In this document: in pieces, positions 20,963-31,209 of the stretch
Position numbering within the stretch: the first letter of the stretch is position 1
Layout of the letters: every line of letters begins with the position of its first letter
Assembly: GCA_003615045.1 (NCBI GenBank)
Contig: ML014183.1
Span: forward strand, 1-64,000
Length of the DNA stretch: 64,000 nucleotides
Direction: 5' to 3'
Origin: Caulochytrium protostelioides
Lineage: Eukaryota > Chytridiomycota > Caulochytriomycetes > Caulochytriales > Caulochytriaceae
The notes under the pieces: generated by a model
Databases searched by the model: none
What the model was told of the DNA's origin: nothing
Seen by the model: only the letters and a program-made list of their open reading frames with translations
Made by a program: the position numbers and the translations under genes

Positions 20963-22563
20963 TCACCCGCCGAGAAAGCCATGACACATCCGTCCGCTTT
21001 CGCGGAGGGCTGCCTCCGTTTAAAAAAAGCGTGGCCTGCCGCACGGCCGTTCGATTTTCCGAACTTTTATTTTTTGTAAGGCCGACCGCTTGTCTGCGGC
21101 TTCTGAATGGCGCACGGTGGGGGTCTGGTGGGCAAACAGGGTCCCGTCTGCAGAGACGTTCTGAGCCGTTGGTCGTGATTGCCGCTGGTGAGGCCGCTGT
21201 TGGGGCCGCTGATGGAGCTGCCGTCCTCGGCGCCGTCGCATCCTCATTTTTGGTGGTCGCCGTTGGCCGTGCATTCATGACGTGGTGGCTTGGGATCTGC
21301 GGCACAGCCTGGCGGCCCGCCCCCGGCGTGCGCCTCCCCCGGCCGCGGATTTTGGGTTGCACGGCCCACGGGCCCGATCCCTCCGCCACGCAGATTTGTC
21401 GACTGCCGCTTGCGTCGCCGGACGGCGTGGGGGCCGGTTAAAGATAGAATTGGTTATTTCGAGTAAGCGGCATAGCGACGCCATTGTCAGCGCTTAACGC
21501 GGCATTGGACTTCGATGGAGCCTGCAGGGTCCACACCATCGAAACCACACGCGCGGCCACACCGCGTATGACGGGACGCCGCGGGGTCCGGAGCCGTGCT
21601 GCCGCAAAGCCTCGACATCAGGCTTGCCGCATGGCCGCGATCGGCATGGCATGCGGGGCTTCTGAAGTCATGGACCGGCTGCTGCTTATGAAGCGACGAA
21701 AACTAGCACGGCCATGCCATTGCTTCCTTATCATGGTCGGCCCGAGTGGACCCTCCGTGCATCCGTTGTTGACGTACGCACTCCTCGTCGTCGCTGGTCA
21801 AAACAACCCGTTACGATCCCATGGGTCATTCCCGTTCTTGCGAGAAGACATCCACTTCATTCCCAACGCAACAATCGAACTCGGAGCTTTGACGGTCTTG
21901 GTGCCTTCATCCTCCTCTCCTATTCGTATGTCCACGAATTGTTGGTCTACGGTCACGATCCCGACCGTCTCCGCCGTTATCTCCGTGCCCCCGATCTTCC
22001 GAGTCGCTACGACGCATCACCGTTTTTGACACCTATCAAACTCGGAATCGCCGCGTCTTTTCCCGAAGCCGACGCATTTGTCTCCCGTGCTTCCGCAACC
22101 GGTACCCCGCGTCAGGCGAAGACCGGATTCTCCCGGATTCTCACCGTTTGCTGTATGTTTCACGCCTGGGAAACCCCTTCTACACACGCATCTCACGACC
22201 ACGCCGCTAGTTACTTGTTACGACGGAGCCGTTGCGCTGTTCCGTTGTTCATCTGCTTTTGTTAGATTCACTGGTCACGCTGTAGATCGTCCTCTTCACC
22301 TTCTTCTCCCGGCAAGACGATTTAGCTGCAAAATCATTCTTACCTCGCTGACAGACCCGACCAAGATTACATATCGTGTGGTCTTCCCCCCTCCGATCGA
22401 ACACCGTTCCTGCTTCCCACCAGCGTTCTTCTCGATCTCTCTGTGGGTATCCTGCCATCCTGGCTTCTTTGCTTGAACATTGTGGACTACCCGGTGTGAG
22501 TTTTAAGTTGAGCGTTTTTGCTGAGCGCGTGCGTGGCCCCTGGCTCGTTGACTGGGCCCCACC
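20963..22563. other. 1.6 kb intergenic region, no gene seen
   Basis: Open frames such as 20652-21389 (minus) and 21031-21441 (plus) overlap each other and lack domains. From 21700 the sequence is pyrimidine-rich, fitting a promoter and 5' UTR for the SH3 protein. Confidence 0.45.
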
Positions 22564-23811
22564 ATGTCAGCCGAAAAGTGCACCTATCTAGGTGCATCCA
22601 ACGTCTGCGGCCCGCAGTACGAAGGCGCACCCGTGCCTGCCGAATTCTTCGCGAACGAAAATGCCTTCAACACATACTACACCGACCTTGGCGATGTCTC
22701 CAAAATGGCCGAATCCATCTCCTCGCCGAGCGGCGCAGGGTGCACCAAACAGACCATCGACCTCGGCGTCGGTATGCTTCGCTACCAGCTCTCGTTCTGG
22801 TGCTCCAAGGCCGTCTCGGACGGGCTGAAGCTCGGCTGCAAAGACAAGTCCGGCGGTGACGGCCGCAATTTCCTGCTCTGTGCCGACTCCTGCAGCGCGG
22901 CAACAGTCACGCTGCAGACGCTCTACACCAACAGCACGTTATGTCCAAGCGACAATTCGACGCTCGTGGCGGCCCGGACCTCGCTCGCCAACCAGTTCCA
23001 GACGAACTGCCGCGACTGGTCCAGCGGCGCGGATGCGAGCACCTGCTGGACCGGCACGGCGCTGGAGGCGCAGTCGTGTGGGTTCCACGACGCGCAGCGC
23101 GCCAAAGCATACTGCCCGGCGAACGACCCCTGTTGCAAAGAGCTGCTGAGCGGCAAGTCTTCGCGCGCGACCACCGCCGGCGCCAGTGCCGGCAAAAACT
23201 CCGACCAGATCATGGGCATGTCGAAGGTCATGTTTATCGGCGTCCTGATCGTCGTCGTCCTCGTCGTGCTCGCGATCGTCACGTTTGTCACGATCCGCAT
23301 GCGCCGCGCCAAGAAGAACCAGCGGCCACCGCTCAACGGGACCGGCCCGAACTACAGGAAATCGTTCGGCGTCACCTCGCCGCCCGCCGTGGCCACCGCG
23401 TACCAGCCTATGAACAGCAGCCGCGGCCCGCCGCTCAGCGCGACGCCGCTCAGCGCGATGGGCCACAGCATCGAAAAGACCGCGCCCAACAGCTCGGCCG
23501 GGCCGCGGGATGAGGACCCCGAGTTCGTCGCCGCGTACGTTTATGAGGCCCAGATGGACGACGAGATCGATCTGGCGCCGGGCGACTTTGTCACGGTACT
23601 GCAGGCCTTCGCCGACGGGTGGTGCCATGGCCACAACCACCGCACCGGCCTCACCGGGATGCTACCACTCTCGGTCCTTCAGGAAGCCGCCAACTACAAT
23701 CCGAACGCAGCGGGCTATGATAGCCGCATGACCATGCCACGGTCCGAGCGGACCGTCTCCATATTTGGCATGTATGACCGGCCAGATTCACGCATGCCTG
23801 GAAAGCGCTAG
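22564..23811 (+). CDS. Cys-rich ectodomain / TM / SH3-domain membrane protein
   Basis: 415 aa, intronless as read. Residues 1-200 are Cys-rich with NST-type glycosylation sites. Residues 221-246 form a TM helix (MFIGVLIVVVLVVLAIVTF) followed by RMRRAKK, which places the C-terminus in the cytosol. Residues 320-378 are an SH3 domain: AAYVYEAQMDDEIDLAPGD (the ALYDY-type start), DGWCHG with the conserved Trp, and GMLPLSVL with the conserved Pro. The plan resembles fungal Fus1/Sho1-type membrane adaptors that dock Pro-rich partners at sites of growth or osmosensing. No signal peptide is visible; the TM may act as signal anchor, or a short upstream exon may exist. The ATG has a strong context (ccaccATGt). 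Confidence 0.85.
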   Translation: MSAEKCTYLGASNVCGPQYEGAPVPAEFFANENAFNTYYTDLGDVSKMAESISSPSGAGCTKQTIDLGVGMLRYQLSFWCSKAVSDGLKLGCKDKSGGDGRNFLLCADSCSAATVTLQTLYTNSTLCPSDNSTLVAARTSLANQFQTNCRDWSSGADASTCWTGTALEAQSCGFHDAQRAKAYCPANDPCCKELLSGKSSRATTAGASAGKNSDQIMGMSKVMFIGVLIVVVLVVLAIVTFVTIRMRRAKKNQRPPLNGTGPNYRKSFGVTSPPAVATAYQPMNSSRGPPLSATPLSAMGHSIEKTAPNSSAGPRDEDPEFVAAYVYEAQMDDEIDLAPGDFVTVLQAFADGWCHGHNHRTGLTGMLPLSVLQEAANYNPNAAGYDSRMTMPRSERTVSIFGMYDRPDSRMPGKR

Positions 23812-24985
23812 ATGGTCATTTTGTTTTTTGATTCCTGTTCTGTTACACACCGCATACAGCCGATCCACATCCTGGCGATGCCGTCCATCCCACTTTCCCT
23901 CTTTTCCCCCCTTTTTGCATAGCATGGCTTTTACATCCCTGTTACACCGATCCGCTTGGTTTCGCATCCCGCTTTCCCCCGCTGACGCTTGCCAAGGTAA
24001 CGTCTGACTTTCACATAGAACCGCTCTCCACCCACCTCTCCTCCCAGTCCTTCGTCCCCAGTCCCCATTCTAGCCGTTTCCTCACTTAATCAACAAGTTT
24101 TGACCCTATTGATCCTTCTAATGATCAGCCGTTTCATGAACATGACGATGACGACGGATTTGTCAGGGTAGACGGATCGCAGCCGTGCTCTTCGGGGATT
24201 CCGGGTGATTCTAAAAAAATTGCATCCACGGAGTAGCAATGGTCCGTCAGCCATCAAATTCGCGAACCGTTTTGTAACACGAGGCGAACGGATCGTCAGA
24301 TTCCTTCCATTCAGGAAGGCACGAGTGTCGCAACGCGTGGCGTTGGATGCTTCCTGATCCGTCACGGCTTACCGTAAAAAAAAAGTTCTCTTTTTTCGGA
24401 CCATGACCAACGTGTGATCATGCTCGATTGAGTTGTTCCCCGTGAAATGACATAAATCCCAGCTCGTGTCGTTAGACGATGGACGGTGCGCCACGGTGTC
24501 ACGTGCAAAATGTCTTGTCTGTCGGCGTTGTGTCCATTCGAGGCTGCCGATGTGGCGTCGCCGGCGCCAGCGCCGCCACCACGGCGACGACGTGCTCGCC
24601 TCCGTCTTGTTCCTGAACGAGATCGACACCACGGAAGTCGCGGGCGCCACAACACGCCACGCATTGAACGGTATGCCACTGACGAGCCGACCATGGCACG
24701 CATGAAATGACGCCATGGCGAGGGCTGATCGGCGATCCTGCTTTCGTTGCCACCCGCGGTCATGCAGATTTCAGCGTCAGCTCCCGAGTCAGGTCCCGAT
24801 CTTGAGCCGACCGTCTCGGGTAATCCGGCGACAGCGCGAGAAGCGCAGCGAGGCGCAGCGCGGTCCCATGCCCGTTGCGGCGTGAGGCGTCGGTGCGCCT
24901 CATCAGAACGCGGCGGGAGATAGGGGGGCGGCGGCTTGGCGGCGGCGGCGGCGACGGCGAGCGGAATCGCGTCGATGTGCTGCAT

Positions 24986-25033
24986 GCCGCCGCGCACACC
25001 GCCGCGCACGCCGCCGCGCACGCCGCCGCGCGC
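24986..25033 (+). repeat. 12-bp minisatellite, four units
   Basis: Units of GCCGCCGCGCAC repeat four times, with one changed base in the second unit and one in the fourth. Noncoding as far as can be seen. Confidence 0.85.
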
Positions 25034-25700
25034 GCCACAGGCGTCATCGCACGGGAATGTCTGCGCGTCCGGCACCATGTTTGTCACGCTTCCGTCCGCC
25101 CGGGTGCTTGGGCGGTACGTGGGGCTGCACGCACCGAGGGGCCCACAGCCGTGTCGCTCGCCCCGGAATCGTGGCCGAAGGAAGCAATCGGAAACGACGC
25201 GGTGGAAGCGGGTGTCGGCGGGTCCGCGACAGGTGATGGCGAGCAATGAGGCGCTGCTGAGGGCCGCCGTTGACGGCGCCAGAGCGCCTGAGCAGCAGTC
25301 GTGATGTATGACCGCTTTTTAAGGGATCAACACGCCGCATGGGGTTGCGGACGCCATGGACTCGCCCCTTCCCGCCGTGCATGCGCCCGCGCATGTTTGG
25401 GGTGGCTATCCCCGTTCCCCCGACATCGAGGCGTGGCCGTTGCTTGAGGCCCGGACGGAGCCAGCTCACCGCCGTTAGGACGCTCAGCAGCATCCACGAC
25501 GCGCTGAGTTCGATAGACAAACAGAAAGCGCGATGCGTTACATCCACGGCCGGTCTAAGACAAACAATATTGTGACAAACGGTGATACCATCGCCATCTC
25601 CTTCTCGCTCTCCTGATCACGGCTCCACACTGGTTTCGTTGGCGTGGCGGCATAGAGACTGGTGCATGAATGCTGAGGCACAGCACGATACCGCTCGTTG

Positions 25701-25737
25701 ACATCACATTACATTACATCGCATCACATCGCATCGC
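25701..25737 (+). repeat. ACATC/GCATC pentanucleotide microsatellite
   Basis: Degenerate units ACATC, ACATT and GCATC in tandem, about 0.7 kb upstream of the WOPR gene. A similar tract lies at 38621-38690. Confidence 0.8.
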
Positions 25738-26427
25738 AGCTTGTCGAGGCTTCCGCTCGTGATATCCATTCACCGTTACCCGACGCCGCACCTCGCATGA
25801 TTTCCCTTTCGTCTCATTGTCTCGCACACCCTCCTCGTCGCTCACGGGCCGCGCCGTTCCCACACATAGTGCCCTAACCAGCTGCCGGTGATTTGACCAT
25901 TCCCTACCTAGTGGTAGCAACCACTTTGATACCGCCTCGTCTCCCCCCACATAGACGCTTCGCTCCGCGACGCGACGGCCGCTCTCTGATCCCCCCGTCG
26001 TCGGCTTTGGCCTTCCTCTTCCTGTATCGCCCGCCATTCTCCTTCGACCTTGAATGTCGTCACGCTAGAAAAAAAGCAGGCCAGCGCCTTCGGAATCGAT
26101 CCCAGCCACGCGCCCCTTTGACTGCCCTTCGCGCGCTACGACGCGGTCTGCCGATCGTCGAGCACAAACCCTCCCTGAGTCTGCTGCCAATACGACGTCT
26201 CCTGTATCTCCTGTCTCGGCGGGGCCACGCCTGACCTGCGCTCTCGCCGACTGACGCGGCGGTCTTTTTTCTCCCCTTTTTTATTTATCAGCACGACTCC
26301 GCACCGCTGCGTGGGTTGACACAGAAGTGTGCTGCTGCGCCCCTTGACTCATAGTACTTGCTTGCTCGCTCGTGGAGAACGAGTCGGCTGGCACGGCCGG
26401 GTGGTGCGGCTCGGGTCAGATGTCAGC

Positions 26428-27830
26428 ATGGAAACACTGATCGGGTACATCCGCTATCCCTCCGATGCCATCCTGGTGCTCGAGGCATGCCGGCTGGGCC
26501 GGCTGCAGTGCGTCAAGCGGCGGCTCAGCGACAGCGAGCGGGCGGCCTATGTCAAGTCGGGTACGATCTTTGTCTGGGACGAGGACGACAGCGGGATCAA
26601 GCGCTGGACCGACTCGCGGCACTGGTCGCCTAGCCGCATCAACGGCGTGTTCCTTATCTACCGTGAGGTCGAGCCGACCCGCGCGAAAGCCATCGGCTCG
26701 AATGGGTCCGTTACGACCGTCCCTGACAGCACCGAGTTCGTCGTCAAAGAAAACGGGCTGACCAAGAAAGCGCTTTCTATCCAGACACGCGATGGCCGCA
26801 AACAGCACCTTGTCTGCTACTATACGCGCGACGATGTCCGCGCCAGCCGCTACCCGCCGCCGACTGAGCACCCGGCCTGTCAGGGCATCGAGCCCAACAG
26901 CATGCTCTACCCGGCGCTGGCTGCATGGACTAGCGAGGGAAGCCGCGTGAGCGCAGCAGCGGCGGCATCGACGTCGGCCTCGGCCTCGGCCTCGGCGTCG
27001 ACGGCGACGGCGGCTGTGCCGGCCGCCACTAATCCAGCCCCCGCTTCCGCTCTAGCGACGGTACCGATAGCGACATCGAGTTCGTCGCCGACCGCGTCGG
27101 TCACGACAACGACAGTGGCGGCAACCGCTGCCCTGCCAGCTTCCGCTGCGACCACCGCCAGCGTGACGTCCCAGTACCCGGCGGCGGTGGTAGCAGCGTA
27201 TGTGCCGGCCGCCGCCCATGCCTCGGCGCCCCCCCTCGTGAAGGAGGAGCCCGGGATGCCTCCGCATCCGCACGTGCTCACGCACGCCGCCGCAGCGCCG
27301 CATACTCACCACCGTCCTGACGACAGGCCCGTGCCGGCGATGCCCGCTTCCGAGACGGTCACCATGAAGCGCTACCCGGCGCAGCCGCCGTACCTGCACC
27401 CGCCCCCGTCCCATGACCCGCACGCGTATTCGGGCATGGCGCCGGGCCATGCGCCGCCGTCCGCCGCCCAGGCGTACGGCGCTCCCAGCGCCCGCGCTTC
27501 GCCGTACGGCGCGCACGCCGCCGAGGGGATGGACGTGCCGATGCACGCGATGCCCGCGCCGGCCGCCGAGTTCGACGAGCCGTCGGCGAGCAAGCCGCCC
27601 GCGCACCACCCCCGGCACGGCCCGCTCGGCGCCGCGGCCGCCAGCAGCGCTACCAGCAGCAGCAGCGGCAGCAGCTGGGCCAATCCGTTTGCCCGCCGCC
27701 GTCCGCGCCAGGCCTCGCATCCGGTCCTCTCGCCGGGCGTGCTGCTGCCCCTCGCCGGCGCCATGACGGCCCTCGCGGGTCAACCGATGTTAGCGCATGC
27801 GCACGCGCAGGCGCATGCCCACCATCAGGC

Positions 27831-27867
<37 letters not shown>

Positions 27868-30189
27868 CCGTATCAGGCTCAGTATGCGCATCAGGCTCAG
27901 CACCAGCATCAGCACCAGCACCCGTCACATGAGTCGCTTGCGGCTGGCGGCCCCCCGGCATCCGGCCATCCCGCACCGATGCCGCCCGCGCAGGCCGGCT
28001 ACGCCACACCGGACGGGTACCTGACGAGCGCGTACCCCGCCTATACCGCGCCGTACGGCCGTGCCCTGCCGGTCGACGGCGGATATCCGCCCGCCTCACA
28101 CCACCCGTCGGCGCCCCCTGCCGCCGATGCCCCGCACGCAAAGCCGGTGCTCTCGCACCCCGCGCCGCACGCGCTCACCTATGGCGCCTCGCCCGCCGCT
28201 ACGGACCCCGTGGGACCCTATGCCATGTCCGATGTCCCGGGCCAGGCCGCCGGCGCCAACGACCACCACGACGGGTCCGTGCTCCCGTCGTTTATCAGCT
28301 CCACGTTCGTCACCGCCGCCGCGGTTACTGCGGCCACGGCTGCTGCTTCCCCAGCCGCTGCGACCTCTATCCACCGCCGCGACCGCTTCCTCCCGCCGCC
28401 GGCACCGCATCCGGGCTCGGCTGGCGCGGATCTGATGGCCGCTGGCGAGCTAGCACCGATGGAGGACGCGAAGTCGGTGGCGTCGCCGGCCCATAGCATG
28501 ACCGGCACCGGCGCGAACGCTGCCACCGGCGCTGCCGCCACCGCGGGCGCCGCGTCATCCTCATCGACAGGTCTCTGGGCGCGCCCGCGTCTCCGCCACC
28601 GCGGCAACAGCAGCGGCGCGTCCGGCTCAGCCTCTGCGAACGCGCTCACCGCGCCAAGCATCTCCCGTAACAGCGGCAGCAGCAGCAACAGCGGCGGCGG
28701 CGGCTCGTCCAACCGCAGCGCGTACTCGGCCCTCGGGATGCTCGCGCAGCGCGCGACGCCCGTCTTCCTCGCCCACGCGTCATGGACGCCATCGGTGCAG
28801 CACGCCCATGCGGACGCGTCTGTGATGCGCCGTCTGATGGGGTTCCGTACCGGCGCGTCGCGCACGTGCGCGCGTGCCTCGACCACCCCAGGATCCGGCG
28901 GCAGCCCCGCGGGGTCCGCGGCGCTCGGCGGCCGCTGGCGACCGGGCGGCAGTGTGCGGCGTGACACGGCGACCGCGGCGTCTCCTAGCGCCGCCGCCGT
29001 CGCCCCCTCCGCCATCACGGGCGAACCGCCGAGCGTGGGCCGCGCTCGCTCGGCGTCCTCGTCGCTGCCGTTTTCGATGGACGAGGCGGTGCGGCACGCA
29101 TCCTCCGACAGTAACGAGATGCCGCGGCCCATGCTCCCGCCCGCGTCGCCGGCCGCGGCGCCGTCGGCGGTCGGGCCTGGTACTCCGGTCGACGACGACG
29201 CCGAGACGACGGATGGCGGGCGTGCCTCGGGTCCGACCGGGCCGCCATCGACATCGCAGGACAGCGTCATGCTCATGACTGAGACGCCGCTCTCCTCGCC
29301 GCGGGGCTCCTTGACGCTGCTCGCGCCGTCGATTGCGGAGCCGCCATTCCCCTCGAAGGGCCACGCGCTGCGACGGTACTATACGGCACCGCCAGTCTTT
29401 GAGATTCGTGGCGCGCCCGATGCTGGTCTCGACGCCGGCGCTGCCGGTGTCGCCGGTGCCGCCGCGCCTGCGTCGCTGCCCAACCACCATCTGCCCGGGA
29501 TCCACGTCTCGTCGCCGGCGCCGCTAACGCCCGAGGCCACGATGCGCGACGCGTATGTGCCCGACGCGTTCCGCAACGCGCCAGAGACCGTGGCGTTCCC
29601 AAACTCCACCACAAAAGCGGCGCCGTCGTCGTACCGCAGCGTGGACGGCACGTCATCCGTGTCGCTCGCGGCGCCCGGCTCGGGCTCGGGGCTCCGGGAC
29701 GAGCTGGTGCCGCCCCCGCGCCGTCTCAGTATAAGCAGCGTGGCGACGGCGACGACGGCGACGACCGCCGAGACCGTCACGACGCTCGCGACGGTCACAC
29801 TCCCGACGGCCGCCGCGGGCGGCTGCGCGCCGACAGCGCTCTATGACGCCTCGGGATACCCGGCGCCTGCGGGCTCGCACCCGATGGCCCTGCCGCCGCA
29901 GCCGTCCGTAGGCGCCTCCCAGCAGCAGCAGCAGCAGGCCTATGTCCCATCTTATGACATGGCGTCGGCCTATGACGATGCCATATCCATTCAGCAGCAG
30001 CAGCAACATCAACAGCCGCCGCCGCAGGCGATGCAGATGGATCCGCCGCCGCCTCACGCTCATGTGGTTTCTGGTGGGTATGCCGCCGTGTCGCCGGCGC
30101 CTGTGGCGACGGCCGTGCCGTGCAATCCCCCCTACGATGCGGAATACCTCGCCAATGGGGTGCGGGGCCGATGGGGGTCGTGGCGGTAA
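26428..30189 (+). CDS. Gti1/Pac2 (WOPR) family transcription regulator
   Basis: 1253 aa, intronless. Residues 1-85 are the WOPRa half: METLIGYIRYPSDA, LEACRLGRLQ, RRLSDSER, SGTIFVWDE and IKRWTDSRHWSPSR are family hallmarks. Residues 105-155 are the WOPRb half (GLTKKALSIQ, HLVCYYT). Family members (Wor1, Ryp1, Sge1, Pac2) bind DNA and control morphological switching, sporulation or virulence programmes. The remaining 1100 residues are Ala/Pro/Ser/His-rich and disordered, with Gln runs near 470, 1170 and 1190. The ATG at 26428 coincides with the conserved family start, so the longer upstream frame is ignored. The tail is far longer than the few hundred residues usual in the family. Confidence 0.93.
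27832..27864 (+). repeat. CAG repeat coding poly-Gln
   Basis: Eleven pure CAG codons in the tail of the WOPR protein. Shorter CAG runs recur near 29922 and 29994. Confidence 0.95.
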
Positions 30190-31209
30190 TGTTAGTCTCC
30201 CGTAGGCCTCCTCCGGACGGCCTCCATCGTTCCCAGAGTGGCGCCTTGGTCTGTGCCTTAGCGCCGCCTCCTTTTTTATATAATACAATCAGCACCGTAT
30301 CAACCCCTTCCTCGATGACGGAAGTGCTCGATCCGGTGCAATCAATATGATACACATATGATACACAGACAAAACAGACTCGTCTCGGTCTTGCATCGGA
30401 GCTTTGGGTTCAACGGATCGAATTCGCGCGGTTGCTAAGCAGCGACGATCGAGGTCGAGTAGGGAGCGAGCGGGCGAATGGTAAGATGGGCGGATGGTAA
30501 GACGATCGGGCGGGCAGGGGCGGAGAGGATAGCGCCATCGGGGTTGAGGTCGGCCCCCGTGGATCACAACAGATCAAGGGCCGATGGCGATTTGGAGAGA
30601 CCCAGCGGCGGGGCGTGGCACAGGTCGTCGCCGCGCTTCCAAACTCCGCTGGGCCTCCAGCCGTGTGACGTCGATCCCACGCTGATTCCACCGTCATGCT
30701 CGGCGGCCATCTTAACAAGCTGAGGGGCTCTTTGATGTAACAACGGCACTGGCGACGACAGCAGCAACAACGACGACAACGATGGCGGAGGCGACACGCG
30801 TGAACGCTTCCATCTCGCTCCGAGCATGTCCCGAGCATGGAGAAACGTGTATGACGGTGGCGCTGCAGCTGATGTTACTGCTGCTCATCGCATCGCATGT
30901 TCATAGAGCCTATCGGCTCCTTGTCGATGAGTTGCCTCATGGCGGCCGTGTCGAGGATTACGGAGGCGACGAAGGAAGGATCGCGCATCCAATGAGATCC
31001 AGTTGACCCTTCGCCTTATCGAAGTCATCTGCATCAGCAAGCGTTTCCTTTTGTTCAGTGCTTGTCGCCTGTCGACGTCAGCTCATACCCCTGGTATCTC
31101 TAAAGATCCCTTCCATCAACGCTGTGAGACACCACAACGACGAATCCGCGCAGCTTTAGCGATTGTCTCATTACGGTGATTGGTAGCGTTGCTTGATTCC
31201 TTCCCGACC
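30190..31209. other. 1 kb intergenic region, no gene seen
   Basis: Small overlapping open frames on both strands without domains. It contains the 3' flank of the WOPR gene (AT-rich patch near 30275) and the promoter of the arrestin-fold gene. Confidence 0.5.

Larger units (their letters stand above)
23812..26427. other. 2.6 kb intergenic region, no gene seen
   Basis: It contains a 12-bp minisatellite (24986-25033) and a pentanucleotide repeat (25701-25737). A 294-codon minus frame (24362-25246) is open but low-complexity and was rejected. The last 600 bp are pyrimidine-rich and probably promoter and 5' UTR of the WOPR gene. Confidence 0.45.

Noticed and set aside
24986-25033. Regular short repeats considered as a CRISPR-like array
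   Set aside because: Units abut without spacers and the genome is eukaryotic; it is a simple minisatellite.
24362-25246. 294-codon open frame on the minus strand
   Set aside because: Translation is Arg/Ala/Gly-rich with a minisatellite-coded GGVRGGVR run and no domain; it looks like chance openness in GC-rich DNA.
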